Positions 10,395 through 17,017 of a stretch of 17,017 nucleotides of DNA are shown here, piece after piece. The translations under genes were made by a program, and so were the position numbers. Location: positions 1-17,017 of the forward strand of contig JAPPKI010000521.1 in assembly GCA_028820035.1 (NCBI GenBank), in the 5' to 3' direction. Each line of letters opens with the position of its first letter. The first letter of the stretch is position 1. A model generated the notes under the pieces. The model saw only the letters and a list, made by a program, of their open reading frames with translations. It was not told the origin of the DNA and searched no databases. The stretch is from a bacterium. Its GTDB lineage: Bacteria > Actinomycetota > Acidimicrobiia > Acidimicrobiales > Bin134.

Positions 10395-11086
10395 GCCTCA
10401 AGATTTTCGGAGTGGAGGGATTGCCGGAGGTCAAGGCAGGAGACGATTTGGCCGGGTTGATCGCCGAGGCGGCGGAACTGGCCGACGGCGATGTCGTGGT
10501 TGTCACCCAGAAAATCGTGTCCAAGGCCGAGGATGCCATGGTCATGGTCGACCCCGACGATCCCCTTTCGCACAAGCCGGTCGTCGAGCAGGAGTCAGTA
10601 CGGGTGCTGAGGCGGAGGGGTGACCTTGTCATCAGCGAGACAAAGCATGGTTTCGTGTGCGCGAACGCGGGGGTCGACCGGTCCAACGTGGCCGCGGACG
10701 CGGCCGCGCTCCTGCCCGACGATCCGGATCGCTCGGCCCGGCGAATCCGCGACGGGATCAGGGCCCGGGCCGGGGTGGAGGTCGGGGTGATCGTCTCCGA
10801 CACGTTCGGGAGGCCTTGGCGGCGCGGGGTAACCGACGTGGCCATCGGCGTGGCCGGGGTCCGCCCCATTCTCGACCTCCGGGGTACTCCCGACACGTCA
10901 GGGAGAGAGCTTCTGGTAACCGAGGTGGCCATCGTCGATGAGTTGGCCGCCGCGGCCGAGCTCGTCATGGGCAAAACCGAAGGCATTCCCGTCGCCGTCA
11001 TACGAGGGGTGGACCCAGGCTGGCTCGGCCCCGGCAGTATTCAAAGGGATGTGATTCGACCCCCTGCCGAGGATCTGTTCCGTTAG
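10391..11086 (+). CDS. cofE: Coenzyme F420-0:L-glutamate ligase, stand-alone domain
   Basis: A 231-residue protein covering the CofE domain only. It adds glutamates to F420-0 in a GTP- and metal-dependent reaction. Signature segments are VVVVTQKIVSKAED (35-48), ISETKHGFVCANAGVDRSNV (81-100), VIVSDTFGRPWRRGVTDVAI (133-152), and LDLRGTPDTSGRELLVTEVA followed by IVDELAAAAELVMGKT (161-196), then VAVIRG. Mycobacterial FbiB is about twice as long because it carries a C-terminal nitroreductase-like domain that reduces dehydro-F420-0. That domain is absent here: the frame stops normally and the next gene is convergent. ATG 10391 has an excellent ribosome site, GAGGGGG (10377-10383), and overlaps the cofD stop. 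Its own stop overlaps the stop of the convergent nucleotidyltransferase gene (TTAG, 11083-11086). Confidence 0.95.
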
Positions 11087-12069
11087 TCGGCTGCGGGCAC
11101 CCGTTGGCCGTTCAGGACAGCGGCCGGGGGAATCGCCATGCCATCCCCCACCACCGACAGATGGCGGAGAGAGGCTCCCGCGCCGACCTCAGCCCCATAG
11201 CCCACGATGGAGCGCTCGACAACCGCTCCTCGGCCCACACGAGCCCCTGGTAGCAACGCAGAATCGATGATCGATGCCCCCGAGGAAACGACAGCAGACT
11301 CCATCACAATCGAGTTCTCGACCTCGGCATCGGACGCAATCTCAGCCGACGGATGGGCCCAGCCGCCATCAGACAATGCCTGTTGCACTTCCAGATAGGC
11401 CTGAGGTGTACCGGTATCCACCCAGAACCCGTCCCATGCCATTGCGTACATACCTCCCCCCTCAACCAGCCTGGGAAACACCTCTCTCTCTATGGATGCC
11501 CGGGCCCCCTTCGCCACCGAGTCCAGCGCGGTGGGTTCCAAGGCATAGATCCCCACACTTATCTGCTTGCTGGGAGCCTCGTCGGCCGGGGGCTTCTCCA
11601 AAAATTCCCGCACCCGGCCGCCGGGTTCGCACACCACCACACCGAAGCGGGACGGATCGGCCACCGGCGCCAGCGCAATAGTGGCCTGGGCTCCAGAGCG
11701 GCGGTGCAATGACAGCAGATCAGCCAGAGGGAAATGGTGGATCACATCTCCGTTTACCGCGATGAACGTGTCCCGCACCTCAGCCGTCCGGGCCGCGAAA
11801 GCAATGGCCCCCGCGGTATCCAGCGGTTCAGGCTCAACTGCGTAGAACAGCTCCACCCCGGCGCAGCGGCGCCGGGGATAGGCGGCTTCGAAAGCATCGG
11901 GCCGGTATCCCAGCGAGAGCACCGCTCGGGTGATTCCCTGCTGTCCGAGCCTTCCCACCACGTGCTCGATCATGGGCCGGTCCACCACCGGCAGCATCTG
12001 TTTGGGCCGAGTCAGGGTCAGGGGCCGAAGCCGGGTGCCGAAGCCGCCGACCAGAACAACCGCGTCCAC
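11083..12069 (-). CDS. Mannose-1-phosphate guanylyltransferase-like nucleotidyltransferase
   Basis: A 328-residue sugar-1-phosphate nucleotidyltransferase. The N-terminus VLVGGFGTRLRPLTLTRPKQ (5-24) is the nucleotide-binding loop with the catalytic Lys. NGDVIHHF (107-114) holds the metal-binding Asp, and FLEKPP (156-161), VGIYALEP and FWVDTGTPQAY (215-225) follow family order. Residues about 238-310 are a left-handed beta-helix with hexapeptide-like turns (NSIVMESAVV, DSALLPGARVG, RSIVGYGAEVG). This is the architecture of actinobacterial ManB/Rv3264c-type GDP-mannose pyrophosphorylases. A glucose-1-phosphate enzyme cannot be excluded from sequence alone, but gmd, rmd and fcl nearby all need GDP-mannose. 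The GTG start overlaps the preceding stop by one base (TAGTG) with no strong ribosome site. It converges on cofE with overlapping stops, as manB faces the fbiAB region in M. tuberculosis. Confidence 0.8.
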   Translation of the reverse strand: MDAVVLVGGFGTRLRPLTLTRPKQMLPVVDRPMIEHVVGRLGQQGITRAVLSLGYRPDAFEAAYPRRRCAGVELFYAVEPEPLDTAGAIAFAARTAEVRDTFIAVNGDVIHHFPLADLLSLHRRSGAQATIALAPVADPSRFGVVVCEPGGRVREFLEKPPADEAPSKQISVGIYALEPTALDSVAKGARASIEREVFPRLVEGGGMYAMAWDGFWVDTGTPQAYLEVQQALSDGGWAHPSAEIASDAEVENSIVMESAVVSSGASIIDSALLPGARVGRGAVVERSIVGYGAEVGAGASLRHLSVVGDGMAIPPAAVLNGQRVPAAD

Positions 12070-12827
12070 TAGGGGTCTTGCACTCCGGCGCCCGGGACGT
12101 TTTCTCCGAGGTTGTCGTCGAACTGTACCGGTCCCTCGGGCTGAGAAAGGTCAGCCACCAGCGATGGCGACACTCCGAGCAGATCGTTGATGGTGGGAGG
12201 CAGCGGCACCAGGGCGTCTCGAGGGGCCAGGGCGATGGTGAAGGCTTCGCCGTCCTTCTTGAAGCGAACACTGTCGAAGTCCGAGTAGATCCGCTCGTCG
12301 GGCTCGGAGGCTATTGCGGTGAGCGCATTGGACCAGCGCACGATCTGCATCACCGCCGGCTGCCCTTCGCATTCCGCATCCACGGCGCTGATCACGCCGA
12401 ACTCAGTGGCGGTAATGGCGTTCTCGTCCATCCTCACGAACATCGACTCAAAGAACTTGCCCATGACGGCGTCATTGCCGGTGGCGTTGGCGGTGAACGG
12501 GTGAATGTGGATCACCCCGTCAGCGTGGGAGTGGATGCCCTCGGGGTCGTAGGGATAGCCCTGGCTGTTTCGCCGGCCCTCGAATATGGGCTGGTGGGCT
12601 CCGCCGCCGTCGGTGCAGTCCCACACCGTGTAGGCCGAGTGCCAGTGGTCGCTGAGGCCGGGACGGGCCTCCTCATCGCGCTGGGTGCGGGCAATGGCCA
12701 CCACCGCAATGCCGATCAGGATGATGAGCACCACCACGGCGGGAAAGCCGATGAGCCGGCGCTGTTGTCCGACCCCGCCCATCGCCGCGGCCCGCGCCAC
12801 CTTTCGAGAACCAGAGGCTCTTGCCAC
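12069..12827 (-). CDS. Membrane-anchored histidine-motif protein of unknown function
   Basis: A 252-residue protein with a basic N-terminus (RKVARA, QQRR), one membrane segment at about 27-47 (GFPAVVVLIILIGIAVVAIA), and a C-terminal domain expected outside the cytoplasm. That domain has three H-x-H motifs in conserved-looking contexts: SDHWHSAYTVWDC (H61, H63), GIHSHADGVIHIHPF (H99, H101, H107, H109), plus H78, and two cysteines (C71, C153). The arrangement suggests a metal site, but the metal and reaction are unknown, and I recall similar proteins only as hypothetical in Acidimicrobiia. It lies between a glycosyltransferase (31-nt gap) and the guanylyltransferase (1-nt overlap), so a role in surface-glycan assembly or modification is inferred. 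The start is GTG 12827; ATG 12782 (residue 16) is an alternative that keeps the membrane segment. Confidence 0.75.
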   Translation of the reverse strand: MARASGSRKVARAAAMGGVGQQRRLIGFPAVVVLIILIGIAVVAIARTQRDEEARPGLSDHWHSAYTVWDCTDGGGAHQPIFEGRRNSQGYPYDPEGIHSHADGVIHIHPFTANATGNDAVMGKFFESMFVRMDENAITATEFGVISAVDAECEGQPAVMQIVRWSNALTAIASEPDERIYSDFDSVRFKKDGEAFTIALAPRDALVPLPPTINDLLGVSPSLVADLSQPEGPVQFDDNLGENVPGAGVQDP

Positions 12828-12858
12828 GGCTCAACAGGCTACCGGCCCGATTGTGCGA

Positions 12859-14112
12859 TCAGCGCATCAACCGCCGGAACAGCTCCAAGTACTGCCCGGC
12901 CACTTCCTGGAGCCCGGCGGCCTGCTCGGCATAGGCCCGGCCTCGTCGCCCCATGTCAACCAGTCCATCGGGATCATCGGCCATCCGGGCCACCGCAGCA
13001 CAGAAAGCGTCGACGTCTTCGGGGTCAACCGTGGTGCCCGCTCCAGAGGCGTCCAGCAGCTTCTCCACCTCGCTGCCCCGATCCACGCTGGCCAGCACCG
13101 GGCGGCCTGCGGCCAGCACCGAGTACACCTTGGAGGGCACGCTGGTGGTCCCGAGTCCGGCCCGCAGCAGCACCAAGTGCAGATCAGCGGCCGCCAGCAC
13201 TTCCGCCAACCGCTCGGGCGGCTGCCAGCCCACCAGGTGCAGGGTGTCGAGGCGCTGGGCCGCTGCCGCCACCGCCGAACGGGCCACGCCGTCGCCGTTG
13301 ACCACAAAATGCACGTCGGTTCGCCCCTGGCCCGCGAACCGTTCGGCGGCTGAAATCACCAGCTCCAAGGGTTGGGAGTGGCCCAGGTTTCCGGCGTACA
13401 TCACCACAGTAGCTTCGCCGTCGCCCAGCCCCAATTCGGCCCGATACCGGTTGTGCCGATCCGACGGGGTGATGCGGTCTGCGTCAGCCGCATTGGGGAT
13501 CACCACCACCTTGTCCGGATCGACCTCGGGGGCCAGCTTGGCCCGCACGTTGGCGGCCATTCCCTCCGACAGCACGGTCACGGCCGCGGCCCGCCGATAC
13601 ACCCAGCGCTCCAGCCGGCTGGCCGCGGCCACCACCCTGGCATTTTGCAAGACACCGGTGTCCACCGCCGCGTCGGGAAACACGTCTTGAACGTTGAACA
13701 CCAGGGGTGCCCGGCCCCGCCAGGCGGCCGCCCACCCCGCTGCGCCCAGCGTGAGCGGGGGCGACATCGCGAAAACCACGTCGCAGCGGCCCGCCGCCAT
13801 CACTGCATCAACTCCGGCCAGCGCAGTGAACCCGGCAAACGACGCCGCCCGGGCCGCCAGCCGCCTCTTGTCGGCGGGAAACGGATGCCAGCGCCTGATT
13901 CGACCCCACGGCTCCTGCTGAGTGCGCACCAGCCGCCCCGACCATCCGCCTGCCACTGCATGGTCTCGATACCACGGGAGGCTGGTGATGACCTCCACCC
14001 GGTGGCCCCGGGCCGTCCACTGCTCGCAGATGGCGGTCATCACCTCCCCGGTGGGAGCGGTGTCGGGCGCATAGTGCGGACAAAGCACCAGGATCGAGAG
14101 CGGCTCCGTCAT
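12859..14112 (-). CDS. Family 4 glycosyltransferase, WcaI/WbuB-like
   Basis: A 417-residue GT-B enzyme without an obvious membrane helix, so probably a peripheral cytoplasmic enzyme. The N-terminal domain opens with ILVLCPHYAPDTAPTGEVM (7-25) and carries EVITSLPWYRDH (40-51) and FNVQDVFPDAAVDTGVL (139-155), typical of the WcaI/WbuB branch. The C-terminal donor-binding domain has VVMYAGNLGHSQPLE (236-250), HFVVNGDG (268-275), LHLVGWQP (291-298) and the nucleotide-contact segment SVPSKVYSVLAAGRPVLAS (324-342). The exact sugar and acceptor cannot be read from sequence; members often add a deoxy or amino sugar during repeat-unit assembly. ATG 14112 overlaps the preceding stop (ATGA), with AAGG 7 nt upstream. 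It is the third of three consecutive glycosyltransferase genes. Confidence 0.85.
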   Translation of the reverse strand: MTEPLSILVLCPHYAPDTAPTGEVMTAICEQWTARGHRVEVITSLPWYRDHAVAGGWSGRLVRTQQEPWGRIRRWHPFPADKRRLAARAASFAGFTALAGVDAVMAAGRCDVVFAMSPPLTLGAAGWAAAWRGRAPLVFNVQDVFPDAAVDTGVLQNARVVAAASRLERWVYRRAAAVTVLSEGMAANVRAKLAPEVDPDKVVVIPNAADADRITPSDRHNRYRAELGLGDGEATVVMYAGNLGHSQPLELVISAAERFAGQGRTDVHFVVNGDGVARSAVAAAAQRLDTLHLVGWQPPERLAEVLAAADLHLVLLRAGLGTTSVPSKVYSVLAAGRPVLASVDRGSEVEKLLDASGAGTTVDPEDVDAFCAAVARMADDPDGLVDMGRRGRAYAEQAAGLQEVAGQYLELFRRLMR

Positions 14113-15248
14113 CCCGCCACCTTGGCGTACAGCCCGCAGAGCTCTGCCCCCGGGTCGAGGTCGGCCAGCTCCCGAACCCTGGACCTGCCCGCCGCGCTCA
14201 ACTCGTGACGGGCATCGGCATCAACAACCAGCTTGCCGATGGCGTCAGCCCACTGGTCCTCGTCGTCAGGATCCAGAAGTCGCCCGCCCGCTCCCACCAC
14301 CTCCGGTAGCGCCCCCGCATCAGCGGCCACCACCGGGCAACCGCGGGCCATGGCCTCAACCACCGGAAGGCCGTAGCCCTCATAACGAGACGGGAAAACC
14401 ATGGCCACTGCCTGCCGGAACAGGCCGTCGAGCACTGATCTGGGTATACGGCCCAACCGGTGCCACTTGCTCCCTACCCCCAGCTCGTCGGCCAGATGGT
14501 CCAGCTTGGCATCACGCGGGCCGGGCCCTCCCGAGGCCACCAGCGCCACATCCACCCCATCGGCAGCCAGCCGAGCCAACGCCCTCAGCAACACCTCGTG
14601 GTTCTTGTGGGGGTAGGCCACGGCCGGATAGAGCACGAATGGGTGGGACAAGTCAGGCTCTGCCGCGGCCAGCGGCATTTCCGAAGCACCCGAGGAAGCG
14701 TCCACCGGCGCGGGGAGCACCACTACCCGCTCGGGGTCAACGCCGAGGCGCTCCACAAGGCGACTCCGGCAAAACTCGCTCACGGTCACAACCACCTCTG
14801 CCCCGCGCACCGACCGCGGCAGCATGGTCTTCAGGTACAGCCGCTTGATCAAGCTGAAGCGCTTGGGATGGTCCAACGGCTGCAAATCGTGAACGGTCAC
14901 GATTGCCGGGCGTATGCCCATCCAGGGCACGGTTCCCCCAAAATGGTGGACCAATGCGATTCCGCGGCGGCGGCATTGCACTGCCAGCCAGGAGTTCTCC
15001 ATCAGTACCCGCAGCGGTCGGCTCTTGCCCACCGGGGATGTCACCACCTCGAAGCGCTCCGCCAGCGCCCGGTGGGCCTCGGCAAAGCCAGGCGGGCCGA
15101 ACAAGGTCAAACGCACCGGTGAATCCAACGGGATGGCCGAGAGCACCCTGACCGCGTAGTCCTCGGTGCCCCCTACTCGGCCCGACCGCAGCCACAACAG
15201 GTTCACGCCCACGTGCACCGTCGAGCCGGGCGAGGCACCTGAGCCCAT
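14109..15248 (-). CDS. Family 4 glycosyltransferase
   Basis: A 379-residue GT-B enzyme. The acceptor domain begins VHVGVNLLWLRSGRVGGTED (11-30) with the glycine-rich loop of retaining GT4 enzymes. HHFGGTVPWMG (101-111), IVTVHDLQPLDHP (116-128) and VTVSEFCRSRLVERLGV (154-170) follow. The donor domain has VLYPAVAYPHKNHEVLLRAL (205-224, with K215-N-H) and the E-x7-E motif E290-GYGLPVV-E298, followed by CPVVAADAGALPEVVGAGG. It probably moves a hexose or deoxyhexose from a GDP- or UDP-sugar to a lipid-linked acceptor; mannosyl- and rhamnosyltransferases of this type are common. ATG 15248 overlaps the previous stop as TGATG, and its own stop overlaps the next start, so the three glycosyltransferases are translationally chained. 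Confidence 0.88.
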   Translation of the reverse strand: MGSGASPGSTVHVGVNLLWLRSGRVGGTEDYAVRVLSAIPLDSPVRLTLFGPPGFAEAHRALAERFEVVTSPVGKSRPLRVLMENSWLAVQCRRRGIALVHHFGGTVPWMGIRPAIVTVHDLQPLDHPKRFSLIKRLYLKTMLPRSVRGAEVVVTVSEFCRSRLVERLGVDPERVVVLPAPVDASSGASEMPLAAAEPDLSHPFVLYPAVAYPHKNHEVLLRALARLAADGVDVALVASGGPGPRDAKLDHLADELGVGSKWHRLGRIPRSVLDGLFRQAVAMVFPSRYEGYGLPVVEAMARGCPVVAADAGALPEVVGAGGRLLDPDDEDQWADAIGKLVVDADARHELSAAGRSRVRELADLDPGAELCGLYAKVAG

Positions 15249-16378
15249 CAGCCAACCAGCTCCCGATAGACATCCAACAGCCCCTCAGCGGTGCGCTTCC
15301 AGGTGAACTCAGTCAGCGCCCGCTCTCGGCCCTTTGGGCCCAGACATGCCGCAGCCGCCTCGTCGTCAAGCAGCCCGGCCAGTGCGTCAGCGATCTCCTC
15401 CGGCCTGGTGGGATCCACCAGCATTCCCGCCTCACCAGCCACCTCAGCAGTGGCCCCCGTTGCCGACGTCACCACCGGCGTCTCCTGCACCATCGCCTCC
15501 AGTACCGGCAGGCCGAAGCCCTCGGTCAGGCTCGGATAACAAACTGCCTGCGCGGCCCTCATCAGCGCCCGCTTGTCGGCCTCGGCCACAAATCCCAAAC
15601 GGCGAATCCGCGGCCCCGAGGAGGCCAGGGCCCCGTCCAGGTTCGACTTCGACGCAGCCAGATCGCGGTCGAGGTTCGACTTCCACCCCGTTGGGCCCAC
15701 CAGCACCAACTCCTCGGCCCTTTCCCCCAGCAACTGCCACGCCTCCAACAAGCCGGCCAAGTTCTTGCGGGGCTCTTCCGTCCCCACCCAGAGCACGAAC
15801 CTGTCGGCCAGCTGAAATCGCTGTCGCACTTCCTCGGCCTCCGGTGACGGCACCAAGCGGTCATCGGCCCAGTACGGAACGATGCGCACCCGGTCGGCGT
15901 CGATCCCGGCCCGCACACAGTCGTCCGCCGTGTGCTGCGACGGGCACACCACGATGTCGGCTTCGTTGCAGGTCAACTCCAGGGACTGATCAAAAAACCG
16001 CAGGCCTCGTGGTGTGAAGTGGTCGGGATGGCGCAAGAACGCCAAGTCGTTGACCGTCACCGCCAACGGAGCAGTCCGAGGAGGCACCGCCATTCCGGTG
16101 GCGTGAATGGCGTCCACCCGACCAACTGACCGCGGAACGGAAGGCCGACGCATGTGGTGCCAGCACCAGTACAGGCCGACCCGAGGCATCGGCAGAGCAG
16201 CCACCGGGATTCCGGGAGCGAACGGCTCCTCAGGAGGACTCCGGTGCCAGGCCGAAACCCCCACCATCTCGGGAGGCGCCGACAGCCGCCCCAGAGCCTC
16301 TACACACCCGAGCGCGGCCGTCGCCGTTCCCCCCGGCACCCGATGCCAGCACTGCTCCAGCGTGATCGCCACTCGCAC
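15248..16378 (-). CDS. Family 4 glycosyltransferase, first gene of the operon
   Basis: A 376-residue GT-B enzyme. An open frame extends to 16522, but that part is antisense to the divergent fcl gene. The start is placed at GTG 16378, giving MRVAITLEQCWHRVPGGTAT, a usual opening for this family with the G-G loop; GTG 16372 is also possible because GGGG lies 8 nt before it. Later motifs are VTVNDLAFLRHPDHFTPRGL (108-127), VCPSQHTADD (144-153), LWVGTEEPRKNLAGLLEAW (196-214), and the E-x7-E motif in SLTEGFGLPVLEAM (E286, E294). An 11-residue tandem duplication (233-254) sits after LVGPTGW and is unusual for the family. It heads the run of three glycosyltransferases, the His-motif gene and the nucleotidyltransferase. 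Donor and acceptor are not identified. Confidence 0.87.
   Translation of the reverse strand: MRVAITLEQCWHRVPGGTATAALGCVEALGRLSAPPEMVGVSAWHRSPPEEPFAPGIPVAALPMPRVGLYWCWHHMRRPSVPRSVGRVDAIHATGMAVPPRTAPLAVTVNDLAFLRHPDHFTPRGLRFFDQSLELTCNEADIVVCPSQHTADDCVRAGIDADRVRIVPYWADDRLVPSPEAEEVRQRFQLADRFVLWVGTEEPRKNLAGLLEAWQLLGERAEELVLVGPTGWKSNLDRDLAASKSNLDGALASSGPRIRRLGFVAEADKRALMRAAQAVCYPSLTEGFGLPVLEAMVQETPVVTSATGATAEVAGEAGMLVDPTRPEEIADALAGLLDDEAAAACLGPKGRERALTEFTWKRTAEGLLDVYRELVG
15617..15682 (-). repeat. 33-nt in-frame tandem duplication in glycosyltransferase
   Basis: Two 11-codon units lie side by side: KSNLDRDLAAS and KSNLDGALASS, identical at 8 of 11 residues. The 12-mer AGGTTCGACTTC (plus-strand sense) occurs at 15639-15650 and 15672-15683, exactly 33 nt apart, and the preceding bases also partly match. 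The duplication lengthens the loop after the LVGPTGW strand of the donor domain. Confidence 0.8.
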
Positions 16379-16439
16379 TGCCCCGATTCTGCCAGCCCGA
16401 ACCCAACAAGCACGCCGCGGACCACTAGTCTGAGAACCG
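16379..16439. promoter_or_regulatory. Divergent promoter region with candidate leaderless starts
   Basis: Only 61 nt separate the glycosyltransferase operon start (16378) from fcl (16440). On the plus strand TAGTCT (16426-16431) fits TANNNT and ends 8 nt before the fcl ATG. On the minus strand CAGAAT (at 16386-16391, reading ATTCTG on the plus strand) ends 7 nt before the GTG at 16378. Neither gene has a good Shine-Dalgarno sequence, and both spacings suit leaderless transcripts, common in actinobacteria. No convincing -35 hexamer was found for either. Confidence 0.35.
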
Positions 16440-17017
16440 ATGAGCGGCTTCTGGGCAGGCAAGCGGGTTCTGGTCACCGGAGGCACCGGATTCTTGGGCC
16501 AGGCGGTTTGCCGACTGCTCAACCAGGCCGAGCCCGCCTTGCTGGCCGCCCCGTCCAGCGCCGACTACGACCTGCGCAGCACTACAGATACGCAGAGGCT
16601 GCTCGCCGACATCCAGCCCGATGCAGTGATTCACCTGGCTGCCCGGGTCGGGGGCATCGGCGCCAACCAGGAGAGACCCGCCGATCTCTACCTCCACAAC
16701 CTGCTGATGGGCACCAACGTCATCGAGCAGTGCCGATTGGCGCAGACCGATCGCCTTGTTGTGGTGGGCACCATCTGCTCGTACCCGAAGTACACAAAGG
16801 TGCCATTCTCCGAAGACTCACTGTGGACCGGCTACCCCGAGGAGACCAACGCCCCCTATGGGGTAGCCAAGCTGGCCCAGCTAGTGCAGCTTCAGGCCAA
16901 CCGCGAGCAATATGGCCAGCAGGGCATATATCTGATGCCCACCAACCTCTATGGCCCGGGCGACAAGTTCCACCCATCGGCGTCCCATGTGATCCCCGCG
17001 CTCATCAAGAAATGCGT
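16440..17017 (+). CDS. fcl: GDP-L-fucose synthase, N-terminal part (runs off the window)
   Basis: The first 192 codons of an extended SDR enzyme starting at ATG 16440; the frame is open to the window end. Visible are the NADP loop VLVTGGTGFLG (10-20), VIHLAARVGGIGANQERPAD (63-82, with the family-typical AAxVGGIxxN), VVVGTICSYPKY (107-118, catalytic Ser and Cys region), NAPYGVAKL (Y140, K144), and TNLYGPGDKF followed by SHVIPALIKK (168-191), diagnostic for GDP-fucose synthases. It epimerises C3 and C5 and reduces C4 of GDP-4-keto-6-deoxy-D-mannose to GDP-L-fucose, drawing on the product of gmd at 8455. In many genomes gmd and fcl are adjacent; here they are about 7 kb apart, with rmd beside gmd instead. 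It is divergent from the glycosyltransferase operon. Confidence 0.92.
   Translation, partial: MSGFWAGKRVLVTGGTGFLGQAVCRLLNQAEPALLAAPSSADYDLRSTTDTQRLLADIQPDAVIHLAARVGGIGANQERPADLYLHNLLMGTNVIEQCRLAQTDRLVVVGTICSYPKYTKVPFSEDSLWTGYPEETNAPYGVAKLAQLVQLQANREQYGQQGIYLMPTNLYGPGDKFHPSASHVIPALIKKC

Noticed and set aside
12078..13301. Long plus-strand open frame (407 codons)
   Set aside because: It runs antisense across the His-motif gene, the intergenic gap and part of a glycosyltransferase. Its composition is Arg/Pro/His-rich and it has no domain.
16379..16522. 48-codon N-terminal extension of the first glycosyltransferase
   Set aside because: It is antisense to the start of fcl and unlike any glycosyltransferase N-terminus; GTG 16378 gives the expected opening.

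Overview
The window is high-GC, densely coding DNA with many GTG/TTG starts and tightly overlapping genes. It suggests an actinobacterium, most likely outside the mycobacteria and streptomycetes; an Acidimicrobiia-like lineage is my best guess. The grounds are the F420 biosynthesis genes cofD and cofE, a DUF5719-like secreted protein, an SCO6745-type protein, and the placement of cofD-cofE tail-to-tail with a sugar-1-phosphate nucleotidyltransferase. That placement recalls the fbiA-fbiB / manB / wbbL / rmlD neighbourhood of Mycobacterium tuberculosis. No rRNA, tRNA, CRISPR array, insertion sequence or phage gene was seen, and no gene-free stretch exceeds 300 bases.

Left part (1-2574): the last codons of a CaiB/BaiF (family III) CoA-transferase, an SCO6745-family protein on the plus strand, and, converging on it, an acyl-CoA synthetase on the minus strand. 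This looks like ordinary actinobacterial acyl-CoA metabolism.

Minus-strand envelope block (2608-7282): three genes joined by stop/start overlaps. They encode a 97-residue single-pass membrane protein with four 15-residue repeats, a 951-residue membrane-embedded family 2 glycosyltransferase, and an exported DUF5719-like protein built of four repeats of about 110 residues. The acyl-CoA synthetase follows after 33 nt and may share the transcript. This trio is the best candidate here for a little-described system.

Plus-strand block (7481-11086): rmd-like, gmd, cofD, cofE. The first two make GDP-4-keto-6-deoxymannose and, by inference, GDP-D-rhamnose. The last two carry out the phospholactate/phosphoenolpyruvate-type transfer and the glutamylation steps of coenzyme F420. 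gmd, cofD and cofE overlap by 4 nt each, so sugar-nucleotide and cofactor synthesis are translationally linked.

Minus-strand block (11083-16378): three GT-B glycosyltransferases, a His-rich membrane-anchored protein of unknown function, and a mannose-1-phosphate guanylyltransferase-like enzyme, reading from 16378 down to 11083. Divergent from it, a GDP-L-fucose synthase (fcl/wcaG) begins at 16440 and runs off the window. Together the right half can supply GDP-mannose, GDP-4-keto-6-deoxymannose, GDP-D-rhamnose and GDP-L-fucose, and has glycosyltransferases to place them in a surface polysaccharide.
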